Both the position numbers and the translations under genes were made by a program. Below, in pieces: positions 25,881 through 32,902 of a DNA stretch of 60,503 nt. The DNA comes from Streptomyces tailanensis (lineage in GTDB: Bacteria; Actinomycetota; Actinomycetes; Streptomycetales; Streptomycetaceae), in NCBI RefSeq assembly GCF_008386495.1, contig NZ_VTHJ01000026.1, positions 1 to 60,503 of the forward strand, written 5' to 3'. Positions within the stretch are counted from its first letter, which is position 1. Every line of letters begins with the position of its first letter. The notes beneath the pieces are model-generated. The model was not told where the DNA came from and did not search any database. It saw only the letters and a list, made by a program, of their open reading frames with translations.

Positions 25881-26705
25881 TCAGGTCATGCACCAGCCGG
25901 AGTCACAGCCGGAGTCCCATTCGTCGAACGGGAGGGTGTCCACGCCGTCCGGGATCGCGGCGCGTAGCGGCCGGTTGAACCGGGTCAGCCACACGTGGTC
26001 TTTGCCGAGTTCGTCACGGCGGCGGTTGAGGAGTTCTTCGAGCCGACAGGCCCGCTCGAACAGCTCGGGTTCGTCTCGGCGCATGTCGTGCCAGGTCTCG
26101 GGGCGGTGGAAGGGGCAGAACCAGCACGACGACTTCGGCGGCACCGGCAGACCGGCCGCACGGATGATCCGCGCGCAGTCGATACGCCGGATACCGAGTT
26201 CAAGGAGCGGGTATTCGATGTGCTCGTGCGGCTCGCAGCGGCGTTTGTTCGCCCGGTGGATCTCATCCAGGCTGATGCCGATCCCGACCGTGGCCGACGC
26301 TTCCTGGCTCGCCCCACGGCGCTTGAGCTCGTCCCCGACGACCTTGATTTTGAACTGGGCCGTGCACGAGCGGGTGCCGGGGGCCCCGTTCGACATCCGC
26401 ACCGGGATCTTCAACGACCGCGACCCCTCGCGGGTGAGGTCCTGGTACAGGGTGCGGACCTCACCCGTACGCTTCATCACCCGGTCCAGCACGATCAGTT
26501 CAATGCCGTGCGCCTTGGCGTAGGGGATGGCGTGCTGGTGCAGGTAGGCGAGGGTGCCGGGGTGCTCGGAGTCGTCCCCTACGTTGGCCATGAGGAACGT
26601 GCGGTAGTCCAGCTCACCCGTGGCCGCGAGGACCAGGGCGGCGGTGGACTGCACGCCCCCGCCGAAGCTGAACGACTTCACCTGTGTGGCAGCGGGCGCG
26701 CTCAC
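25881..26705 (-). CDS. PAPS-reductase-like PP-loop protein with zinc knuckle
   Basis: 274 residues from GTG 26705, which overlaps the upstream TGA (GTGA); an ATG six codons earlier is possible. The PP-loop SFGGGVQSTAALVLAATG (about residues 12-29) binds nucleotide in the adenylating PAPS reductase/ATP-pyrophosphatase superfamily. Later SCTAQFKIKVVGDEL and a CxxC in SSCWFCPFHRPETW (about 215) suggest a metal site. No sulphate-assimilation gene is near, so true PAPS reduction is unlikely. Similar proteins occur on phages and plasmids, and the superfamily includes DndC-like DNA-modification enzymes, so a nucleic-acid-related role is conceivable. Confidence 0.72.
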   Translation of the reverse strand: MSAPAATQVKSFSFGGGVQSTAALVLAATGELDYRTFLMANVGDDSEHPGTLAYLHQHAIPYAKAHGIELIVLDRVMKRTGEVRTLYQDLTREGSRSLKIPVRMSNGAPGTRSCTAQFKIKVVGDELKRRGASQEASATVGIGISLDEIHRANKRRCEPHEHIEYPLLELGIRRIDCARIIRAAGLPVPPKSSCWFCPFHRPETWHDMRRDEPELFERACRLEELLNRRRDELGKDHVWLTRFNRPLRAAIPDGVDTLPFDEWDSGCDSGWCMT

Positions 26706-27565
26706 GCGGCCACCCGCTTCCACGCAGCGCGTAGACGGACCTCGGAGGAGGAGTGACCGGCCGCGCGGAACCGGGCGGACATCTCGCGGTAGGACAGGGC
26801 GGGCGTCTGGCTGTGCCGGATCTCGTCCACCAGGACGTCCAGCGCCTCATCGGTGAGCGCGGGCCCCGTCTCCAGAGCGAGCGCGGACACCGGCTCGGTC
26901 GGCCCCCACACGGGCAGTTCCCACGTGGGTGTGACGCCGGGTGTGACGCGACTCGTCACGCTGGTCAGCGCCCTGCCGGTGTCCTCACCGTCCCGCGCCG
27001 CCTCAAGCGTCGACCACGCCCCCGCGAGGGTCTGAGCGGTCTTGGCCTGGACGCGTGCGACGCGGGCCCCGGCCTGCGTCACGGCCGTCAGCCGGGTCTC
27101 CTCGGTGGCCGCTTCCGCCCGCAGCCGGGCACGGGCCACGGCCGCCTCGTCGCGGGCTTCTTGCTGGATACCCCGGATCGCACCGAGCGCGACCGGGGTG
27201 AGCGCAGTCCGCTCCCACAGGCCATGCACGAGCCACAGCGCCTTTGCTGCCAGGGGCAGCCAGGCCACGGCCAGCCACGCGCCGGTGGAGTGGTCGGCGG
27301 TGAGGGCGTGGGCGACCAGGACGCCGGTGGCGACCAGGCCGAACGACCAGCCGACGGCGGTGACGGCGCGGTTGTGGTCGCCCTGCGCGGCGAGACGGCG
27401 CTCATAGGCGAGGGTGGCGAGCCATCCGCCGTCGATGCCGAGTCCGACGACCAGCGCGACGGGCCACGGCATCGCCGTGCCCAGCCACATCAGCACCACG
27501 GCCAGGGTGAGGACCATGGACACCGCCGTCATCGCGACGGCGGGAAGAACGGTCTTGCCCTTCAT
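26702..27565 (-). CDS. SpdB-type membrane protein of the transfer operon
   Basis: 287 residues. Four hydrophobic segments occupy the first 125 residues (for example VSMVLTLAVVLMWLGTAMPW, AVGWSFGLVATGVLVAHALT, WLAVAWLPLAAKALWLVHGL), followed by an Ala/Arg-rich coiled-coil region (about 140-190). A C-terminal small domain ends SYREMSARFRAAGHSSSEVR, resembling an HTH. DUF2637/SpdB-type proteins in Streptomyces plasmids have this architecture and assist intramycelial spread. Both ends overlap neighbours by four bases. Confidence 0.75.
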   Translation of the reverse strand: MKGKTVLPAVAMTAVSMVLTLAVVLMWLGTAMPWPVALVVGLGIDGGWLATLAYERRLAAQGDHNRAVTAVGWSFGLVATGVLVAHALTADHSTGAWLAVAWLPLAAKALWLVHGLWERTALTPVALGAIRGIQQEARDEAAVARARLRAEAATEETRLTAVTQAGARVARVQAKTAQTLAGAWSTLEAARDGEDTGRALTSVTSRVTPGVTPTWELPVWGPTEPVSALALETGPALTDEALDVLVDEIRHSQTPALSYREMSARFRAAGHSSSEVRLRAAWKRVAA

Positions 27566-27888
27566 GCGGCACCCCCGTCCAGCGGCCGGATGTCGGCCGC
27601 AGCCATCAGCACCACCCGCACCGGGTGCGGGTGGTAGGCCGGGGTCGTGTCCTCACACCACTCCCACTCACCCCCGTCGGCGAGCCGGTAGCCGAGCGAG
27701 ATCAGCGCCGCCGCCCGCTCCTCGACCGTCGGCACCGGCGTGGACGTGGGCCACGTGAACACGGGCCAGTCACCCACCCGCCCGGTCATCACCACGAACA
27801 ACTGCCAGCACGGCCCGGCGGTCTTCTCCGGGGCCGTCGTGCCACAGCACCGCTCGCTGATCTGCGCCCGCAGCACCCGCCCGCTCAT
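27562..27888 (-). CDS. Small AICE protein of unknown function (DUF6303-like)
   Basis: 108 residues starting MSGRVLRAQISERCCGTTAP; ATG overlaps the upstream stop. A compact alpha/beta protein with WQLFVVMTGRVGDWPVFTWP, RAAALISLGYRLADGGEWEW and a C-terminal VRVVLMAAADIRPLD. From recollection this resembles the DUF6303 family found in streptomycete AICEs; function unknown. Fully embedded in the coupled operon. Confidence 0.65.
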   Translation of the reverse strand: MSGRVLRAQISERCCGTTAPEKTAGPCWQLFVVMTGRVGDWPVFTWPTSTPVPTVEERAAALISLGYRLADGGEWEWCEDTTPAYHPHPVRVVLMAAADIRPLDGGAA

Positions 27889-28334
27889 CGCGCACCGCCC
27901 ACAGCGATCACAGCCGCGAGGGCGAGCAGCGCGCCGCCCGCGCACGTCAGGTCGACCGCGCGGCGCAGACCGGTGAACTTGGCGACCGCCAGCCGGGACA
28001 GACCCGCGATGTCCGCGCTCAGGGTGTCCTCGGACAGCGTGGCCGCGATCTCTTCAGCGGTCAGCGTCGCCCACAGCGGGAAGCCGTGGCGTCCCTTGAT
28101 GTTGGGGCGCACCGACCGCAGCAGCAGACCCGCCGCCGCGACCAGCAGTACCATCCCGACCCCGCCCACGACGTGGGCGGGGAAGTTCAGCGGCAGGTCA
28201 CGGGCGACCGTCCACGCGCCGGCGAGCACCGCGCCGACGAACGCCAGCAGAAGACCGGTCTTCGTGTCGGTCCGCGCGATCTCCGCCTTCACCTCGGCGT
28301 GCGCGGTGGTCAGGTTCCGGTCGGCGGCGCTCAC
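27885..28334 (-). CDS. PycTM-like membrane protein (Pycsar effector family)
   Basis: 149 residues from GTG 28334, overlapping the upstream TGA. The pattern ADRNLTTAHAEVKAEIARTD followed by TKTGLLLAFVGAVLAGAW, a second membrane segment (VVGGVGMVLLVAAAGLLLRS), a cytoplasmic loop and a third segment near the C-terminus matches the Pycsar-effector (PycTM) family, in which a cyclic-pyrimidine signal triggers membrane damage during phage attack. No pyrimidine cyclase (PycC) gene is present in the element or window. It may be an orphan defence or exclusion protein, or have been recruited to DNA transfer. Confidence 0.7.
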   Translation of the reverse strand: MSAADRNLTTAHAEVKAEIARTDTKTGLLLAFVGAVLAGAWTVARDLPLNFPAHVVGGVGMVLLVAAAGLLLRSVRPNIKGRHGFPLWATLTAEEIAATLSEDTLSADIAGLSRLAVAKFTGLRRAVDLTCAGGALLALAAVIAVGGAR

Positions 28335-28600
28335 GCGGCACCGCCCGGCAGGCTCGCACCGACGGTGCGGTTGACCAGGTCCCGCCGGGCAGCGAGCACC
28401 CGGTTGCGGGCCCGGCGGATACGGCGGGCGTCCAGCTCAGTCGGCGTGCGGTCCAACGTGATGATCTGCGCGTCCAACAGGTCGACCTCCGCCAGAATCA
28501 GCGGAGACTCCAGCTCGATCGCGTCCAACTCCGCATCCGTCGGCTCCATGAAGTTGGCGAACGCCGTAACAGCGTCCTGAACAGTGACGATGGTCTTCAT
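28331..28600 (-). CDS. Small acidic first gene of the AICE operon (DUF6284-like)
   Basis: 89 residues starting MKTIVTVQDAVTAFANFMEP with GAGAGGAA upstream. The N-terminal half is acidic (EPTDAELDAIELESPLILAE) and the C-terminal half basic (RIRRARNRVLAARRDLVNRT). Recalled as similar to DUF6284 in other Streptomyces elements. It is the first gene after a 560-bp leader and is coupled to the PycTM-like gene. Function unknown. Confidence 0.65.
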   Translation of the reverse strand: MKTIVTVQDAVTAFANFMEPTDAELDAIELESPLILAEVDLLDAQIITLDRTPTELDARRIRRARNRVLAARRDLVNRTVGASLPGGAA

Positions 28601-29160
28601 TGGGTCGTGTTCCTCTCACAGGGTTGAACGGCCCGTCAGCGGCCTCGGGTCTGGACACCCGGGGCCGCGCGCCGTTGAAGTCGGATCTCCGGCTCCCCTC
28701 CGCCCCGCCCGTACGACCAGCACGCGAAGCGCGGTCGGACGGGCGAGGGAGGCAACCGGCCGCCGCATTCGCCGCGCGGCGGAAGTAGTCAGGTGACGCG
28801 TTGGGGATGCCGCCGCGCCGGTCCAGCGAGGCGGCCCCGAAGGTCTTCGGCGGGTCACGAGAACCTCCGATCGGAGACGAAGGGAATTCGAGGGCTTCAC
28901 CGGCGCCGTCGCCACGGCCGTCCGGTCCCGAGCCTCGAAGGTGTCGGGGCGCCCTATTCGCACTGCTCGGCGCCAGCAGAACGACCGCGAGCGGCCGTCG
29001 ACGGTCCTCACCCGGCCGTCACGGGGACGGGGACTCAGGCCCCGTCGAACTTGACTCCCTGTTGAGTTCTCAAAGAACGACCAGCTCAGGGCCCCAACTG
29101 CACGAGCAATCCCGAACCGACAAGGCACCGAAGGAAGCCCAAAGAAGACCCCTTCGACTC
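28601..29160. other. Long untranslated leader of the minus-strand AICE operon
   Basis: About 560 bp with no gene on either strand. It contains a large inverted repeat near the first gene (TTGAACGGC...GCCGTTGAA, about 28622-28678) and an rRNA-leader-like sequence at 29058-29080. It separates the promoter/operator region (29161-29234) from the first gene, so the transcript should carry a long structured leader. Confidence 0.55.
29058..29080 (-). promoter_or_regulatory. rRNA-leader-type (boxA-like) antitermination sequence
   Basis: On the minus strand it reads TTCTTTGAGAACTCAACAGG, which I recognise as the sequence found in the leader of actinomycete 16S rRNA operons (recollection). No rRNA gene is present. 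It lies in the leader of the 10-kb transfer/replication transcript, about 110 bp downstream of the likely promoter. Confidence 0.5.
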
Positions 29161-29234
29161 GCTGTCCTAGGACTGCGAGCGACCTGAGAAGAGAATGCAC
29201 CGCAGTCCTAGGACTGTCAACAGTCCTAGGACTG
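29161..29234. promoter_or_regulatory. Three palindromic operators for the GntR/KorSA-type regulator
   Basis: Operator 2 (29202-29215) and operator 3 (29221-29234) are each the perfect palindrome CAGTCCTAGGACTG. Operator 1 (29161-29174) is CTGTCCTAGGACTG, one base off. Operators 2 and 3 are 19 bp apart, almost two helical turns. They lie between the divergent regulator gene and the transfer operon, the usual place for KorSA-like repression of both. Confidence 0.75.
29191..29219 (-). promoter_or_regulatory. Probable promoter of the transfer/replication operon
   Basis: On the minus strand TTGACA (29214-29219) is followed after 17 bp by CATTCT (29191-29196). Operator 2 fills the spacer and operator 3 lies just upstream, so bound regulator would block polymerase. 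Confidence 0.45.
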
Positions 29235-29269
29235 TGTGCTTCACTTGGACATGTCGAGAGGAGTTCTGC

Positions 29270-30073
29270 GTGGCACCCAAAACACCGAAGTGGCGGGACC
29301 TGGCCGACCGCTTCGGCGAGCAGATCAGGAACGGCGAGTACGAGCCTGGCCAGCAGCTTCCGCAGATCCGGGAGCTTGTGGAGGCGGGCGAAGGTTCAAA
29401 GGAGACGGTCCACCGGGCGTATAAGGCACTCGAAGCTGAGGGCCTGGTGACCATGACTCGCGGTCACGGCACCGTCGTACGCCCGAAGTCGCCGCTCAAG
29501 CGGCTTGGTATCGCCCGGTACGACAAGGCGAAGTGGCGGGACGGCGACGAAGTCGCCTTCATCGCGGACCGCGTGGCGTCGGGCCGCACGTACAGCCGGA
29601 ACGAGCAGACTCAGAACGTGAGCCGGGTGAAAGCGCCGGCGGCCGTGGCCGAAGCCCACGGGCTCCCCGAGGGCGCGGACGTCTACGCGCGCGCCCGGCT
29701 CGTGAAGGAGGGCACCCAACCCACCCACACACTGACCAGCTACTACCGCCCTGAGCATGTGGAAGGCACGCGCATTGTCGACCCCACGCCGGGCCCCGCC
29801 GGCCGTGGCGGCGGCTTCCGTGTCCTCTATGACGCCGGGTACGAGATCGACCACATGCGCGAGGAACTGTTCGCGCGCGTGCCCACCGCCGAAGAGGCTC
29901 AGCTACTCCAGCTCTCGCCGGGTGAGTGGGTGGTCGAACTGCACCGCACCACGTACACAGCGGACGGGACGGTCGTAGAGTTCGCCGTCGGAGTCCACGC
30001 GGCGTCGCGCTTCGCGTGGTCGTACGACTTCAAGGTTCCCGACTCGGCAGCAACGGAGGGCGAGAGCAAGTGA
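29270..30073 (+). CDS. korSA: GntR-family regulator of the AICE (KorSA-like)
   Basis: 267 residues from GTG 29270, with GAGGAG eight bases upstream. The winged helix spans about 5-75: KWRDLADRFGEQIRNGEYEP, LPQIRELVEAGEGSKETVHR and the wing TRGHGTVVR. A UTRA-type domain covers about 95-265, with ARARLVKEGTQPTHTLTSYY. By position and operators it should repress the divergent transfer/replication operon and its own gene, like KorSA of pSAM2. The stop overlaps the GTG of the next gene. Confidence 0.85.
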   Translation: MAPKTPKWRDLADRFGEQIRNGEYEPGQQLPQIRELVEAGEGSKETVHRAYKALEAEGLVTMTRGHGTVVRPKSPLKRLGIARYDKAKWRDGDEVAFIADRVASGRTYSRNEQTQNVSRVKAPAAVAEAHGLPEGADVYARARLVKEGTQPTHTLTSYYRPEHVEGTRIVDPTPGPAGRGGGFRVLYDAGYEIDHMREELFARVPTAEEAQLLQLSPGEWVVELHRTTYTADGTVVEFAVGVHAASRFAWSYDFKVPDSAATEGESK

Positions 30074-30750
30074 TCTCGGCTCAGGCGTGGGCGGACGCAC
30101 AGCGGCTCTGGGACTTCCAGCAGATGGGCCATGAGCCGCGCCCATGCTCGGTGGCCGTCGGACTCGGCAGCCATGACCTCGGGGTGGCCGACGCCACCGC
30201 GGATCTCTTCCACCGGGGCATGGCGCCGGTCGTCCTCTTCACCGGAGCGACCAGTCGGACCACCCGCGACCGGATGCCTCGTGGCGAAGCCGAGCACTAC
30301 CGGGATCGCGCAGTGGAGCTGGGAGTCCCTGCGAGCGCCATCCTCGTTGAGTCGAGGGCCCAGAACACGGGCGAGAACATCCGCTTCTCGCGGGCCTTGC
30401 TCGAAGAACGGCACGTCCCCGTCTCGTCCGCCCTGCTCGTCAGCAAGCCGTACGAGGAACGGCGCGCGTATGCGACGGCCCGAAAGATCTGGCCCGAGAT
30501 CGAATGGGTTAGTGCGTCCACCCCTATGACGCTCCCTGAGTACGTCGATTCGATTGGGAACGCGCGCCTCGTCATCGATATGCTCGTGGGCGCCCAGCAG
30601 CGGCTCGTAGTCTACCCGCGGCAAGGATTTATGATGGAGCAGGAGGTTCCCAGCGATATTGTGGCGGCGTACGAGCGGCTGAGAAGCAGCGGCTTTACGA
30701 GCCGAATCATTCCGGAACCCCCCGAGCGGGCTGGATTGGGGTCTCCTTAG
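30070..30750 (+). CDS. YdcF/DUF218-like protein of the AICE
   Basis: 226 residues from GTG 30070, overlapping the regulator stop (GTGA). The Rossmann-like DUF218 core shows SVAVGLGSHDLGVADATADL, VVLFTGATSRTT, RGEAEHYRDRAVELGVPASA, ILVESRAQNTGENIRFSRAL and ALLVSKPYEERRAYATARK. E. coli YdcF and relatives are soluble or envelope proteins of unclear activity, possibly nucleotide-binding. This one has no signal peptide or membrane segment, so it is cytoplasmic. Coupling to the regulator suggests it belongs to the element's control or maintenance system. Confidence 0.8.
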   Translation: MISAQAWADAQRLWDFQQMGHEPRPCSVAVGLGSHDLGVADATADLFHRGMAPVVLFTGATSRTTRDRMPRGEAEHYRDRAVELGVPASAILVESRAQNTGENIRFSRALLEERHVPVSSALLVSKPYEERRAYATARKIWPEIEWVSASTPMTLPEYVDSIGNARLVIDMLVGAQQRLVVYPRQGFMMEQEVPSDIVAAYERLRSSGFTSRIIPEPPERAGLGSP

Positions 30751-30758
30751 CTCTGCCT

Positions 30759-31679
30759 TTACTCGCCCTCCGTGCTTTCCGTTGTAACCTCCTTAGCGGC
30801 GGCGAGAGCGCTGTCGGCGAGGATGGCTAGATCGATCCTGACGACGAGAACAGTTGTGTTCCGCCGGCCGTTGGAAATCCATTCCTCCCGGTTCAGTCCA
30901 AAGAAGCACGGTACTGCGGCCTTTCCATGGGGGGCTCTGTTGTGTCCGTGGATGAATGTTGATGCCGCTTGTATATGCCCTTCCTGTGTCAAAAGGGTCT
31001 TGCTGTAGGCCCTGCCGCATGAGGCCATCAGGCTGTCTACGATGGGCTCTGCCTCAAACTCACCCCCCATTGCCTGCAATTCTCCCTTCACATGCGCTCC
31101 CCATTTATTGAAGCGACTCAAGAGAACGACAGGATCAAACGTTACTGACACCGTTCTGACTACCTCTCCGTTTTCTGTCCGGCCGCCCTGTGCCTTGGCT
31201 GAGAGGTCAGGCTGGCCGCAGTGCTGACTGTAGTTCCTCAGCTTGTACATGAAGCGATAAGCGAACTCGTTGTCGTACTCGCAGGAAAGGGATTCCTTGA
31301 ACGTGCTGACGGGGTCGGAGTTTTCGCCATACCTTTCTTTGAGGTCGTGAGCAGTGCGGTCAGTGAACGCGCGCAGCGCTGACAGTAGGTTGTCCAGGCG
31401 AGAGCGGGTCTCCCTCACTTGTCGGGGGAGAGTGCCGCTCTTGGAGTCTGGACTTCGGAGGGCTGCCATGGCGTGCTTGAATTCGTCGTAGCACTTCTCC
31501 AGTGCTGCATAGGGAGAGTCCGTTAGCAGGGCCAAGAGGAAGTTCGCGTGCTTCTGGTGCTCGTCAACGAGGCCCGGGTCTACAGGCTCCCCACCCATAT
31601 CCCATGTTGTTACCTTCCCGCTGGCGGCGTCCCGCAGTATGTGGCCGAGGTGCCAGTCAGTAATGCGAGTGTCGTTCAT
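30759..31679 (-). CDS. AICE cargo protein with HEPN-like RX4H motif
   Basis: 306 residues from ATG 31679 (MNDTRITDWHLGHILRDAAS), chosen because GAAGGA lies 8 nt upstream. The protein is predicted mostly helical. The segment FAYRFMYKLRNYSQHCGQPD places R-N-Y-S-Q-H (about residues 148-153) at the end of a helix, the arrangement of HEPN ribonuclease motifs (RX4-6H, commonly R-N-...-H). Codon use is visibly less GC-rich than neighbours, suggesting separate acquisition. It occupies the cargo slot between the YdcF-like gene and attR and is transcribed towards it. No antitoxin partner is obvious. RNase activity is inference; a chance motif match is possible. Confidence 0.65.
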   Translation of the reverse strand: MNDTRITDWHLGHILRDAASGKVTTWDMGGEPVDPGLVDEHQKHANFLLALLTDSPYAALEKCYDEFKHAMAALRSPDSKSGTLPRQVRETRSRLDNLLSALRAFTDRTAHDLKERYGENSDPVSTFKESLSCEYDNEFAYRFMYKLRNYSQHCGQPDLSAKAQGGRTENGEVVRTVSVTFDPVVLLSRFNKWGAHVKGELQAMGGEFEAEPIVDSLMASCGRAYSKTLLTQEGHIQAASTFIHGHNRAPHGKAAVPCFFGLNREEWISNGRRNTTVLVVRIDLAILADSALAAAKEVTTESTEGE

Positions 31680-32001
31680 GCACCATCCTTCGGGCGAATC
31701 GGCAAAGCCTTGCAGGATTTCATTCATCGGGGCCCAGGGCAAGCGAATTACCGACCGGCGGACAGGTGTGGCGTGCGGCGGGCCTGGTGGGCGTGGCGAA
31801 CCTTGACAGCGAGGCCGCCGACTGGCGGAGGAGCGCGCCGTGTGCCTGGCATCCCGACCGACCGCCTTGCGAGCGGCCGGAGCCTCAGTCCGTGTGTTCA
31901 GGTGAGCGCGTGGGCCATGTGTGGGCCAGCGTTGCGAAATTGGAGCCGAACCGGCGCTCCCGTGCTGGTCAGGAGGGGTTTCGCTCCTGATTCTGCGACG
32001 C
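31680..32001. other. Right end of the AICE, no gene
   Basis: About 320 bp between the cargo gene and attR. Contains the promoter region of the cargo gene and the paired TGGGCCA repeats. Confidence 0.45.
31911..31929. promoter_or_regulatory. Right candidate integrase arm-type site
   Basis: TGGGCCATGTGTGGGCCAG, matching the pair at 18408-18425 in sequence, orientation and spacing. About 75 bp from attR. Confidence 0.5.
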
Positions 32002-32058
32002 TCTTGAAAACCGTCGTGGCAGCGATGTCACCGTGGGTTCAAATCCCACACCCACCGC
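32002..32058 (+). repeat. attR: 57-bp att core
   Basis: Identical to 18237-18293. Only the 3' part of tRNA-Ser is present, so this is not a functional tRNA gene. It is followed by a perfect hairpin. Confidence 0.92.
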
Positions 32059-32063
32059 GGGTG

Positions 32064-32100
32064 AATGGCCCCTGACCAGGCAAATCGGTCAGGGGCCATT
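32064..32100 (+). terminator. Hairpin after attR
   Basis: AATGGCCCCTGACC / GGTCAGGGGCCATT, a 14-bp perfect stem directly downstream of the att core. It would be the tRNA terminator of whichever element or chromosome end this att copy belonged to. Confidence 0.75.
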
Positions 32101-32184
32101 CTCATGTGCGCCGCCCGTCAACCACCGTGGTTCCCCGTCAGTTACCGGTCGATCGGGCACGGCAAGGGCACGAGAACCCTCGGC

Positions 32185-32430
32185 TCAGCGATCCGGGGCA
32201 TCTTGCGGCCCGCGGGCACTAGGGTCCTGGCGGCCGGACTGCCGCTCAAGCTCTGCAACTCGGTTCTGCAAGTCCTTGAGCTCTTGATCTAGGCGTGGCG
32301 AGACGAAACGGCCGAATCTCGAGATCTTGGGTCCTCCGGGGCGAGGTTCCCCGCCTGGGGCATAGGTGAGACCGAGCGCTGTAGTGATCCGTCTCCATAT
32401 GGAGGGCTTCGATGCAGTCACGAGGAGCAA
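32185..32430 (-). CDS. Possible small coiled-coil protein in the relic element
   Basis: Up to 81 residues; the furthest start is TTG at 32430 and a GTG a few codons on is equally possible. It contains SIWRRITTALGLTYAPGGEP and a clear heptad segment LDQELKDLQNRVAELERQ. No family recognised. Weak start signals make this a candidate only. Confidence 0.35.
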   Translation of the reverse strand: MLLVTASKPSIWRRITTALGLTYAPGGEPRPGGPKISRFGRFVSPRLDQELKDLQNRVAELERQSGRQDPSARGPQDAPDR

Positions 32431-32452
32431 CCTAGCGGGAAAATGCCAGGTC

Positions 32453-32610
32453 GGCGGAGCGGCTTTGGGCTGGAGCTGCTTTGGGGCGAGTGATTATGGC
32501 CCCGTAAGCTCATGGCGAGTCGGGCAGTCAGTGGACCTGCCCGTAAAGCACGACGTTGGGGCCATGATCTTAGAGGCTCGCCCCAAAGTGGCTGCCTAAA
32601 GCCGTGGAGC
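32453..32610. repeat. Large imperfect palindrome with internal hairpin
   Basis: Arms of about 50 bp (32455-32503 and 32558-32610) pair with few mismatches, including CTTTGGGGCGAG and its complement and TGGCCCC/GGGGCCA at the inner edge. The 55-nt loop holds a second hairpin, CGGGCAG/CTGCCCG (32521-32543). It could be a single-strand initiation site, an oriT-like structure, a structured RNA or a MITE. Confidence 0.55.
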
Positions 32611-32794
32611 CGACCGCCCCAGCCAAAGAGGGTTTCTCCCACTCGTGCCCGCAGCCGCTGAGCGCGCCGCCGGGCGCGGCCAGCCGGGGCGCAGACAGGA
32701 GGCAGGCCGCGCCGCAGAGGCGGCGCGCGCCCGCGCTGTGCGCGGGCACTTGATGAAGTAGGGAAAGTTCTATCCCGCTGGGGTGAGGCGCTTT

Positions 32795-32849
32795 TGTCCG
32801 GTCCCGGGAGATGCTTGACACTTCGATCCCAGCTGATGGTTGACGGTGG
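32795..32849 (+). repeat. Left inverted repeat of the IS
   Basis: Begins TGTCCGGTCCCGGG and ends TTGACGGTGG. Pairs with 34719-34773 without gaps. Confidence 0.75.
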
Positions 32850-32902
32850 CCGTGATCGGCTTTGCTGTGCACGTCGTTGCGGCGTGTGGCAGGAGGCCGG
32901 GA

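Larger units (their letters stand above)
18237..32058. mobile_element. Actinomycete integrative and conjugative element (AICE) in tRNA-Ser
   Basis: A 13.8-kb element between two 57-bp direct repeats, the left one being the 3' half of tRNA-Ser(UGA). The order is typical of AICEs: int next to attL, xis, PrimPol-type replication genes, an FtsK-like double-stranded DNA translocase, membrane spread-type proteins, a divergent GntR/KorSA-type regulator and cargo next to attR. Nothing in the core genes looks broken, so it is probably still able to excise. Cargo candidates are the PP-loop, PycTM-like, YdcF-like and HEPN-like genes. Confidence 0.92.

Noticed and set aside
32002..32058. Second tRNA-Ser gene
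   Set aside because: Only the 3' half is present, with no acceptor 5' strand or D-arm; it is the att repeat.
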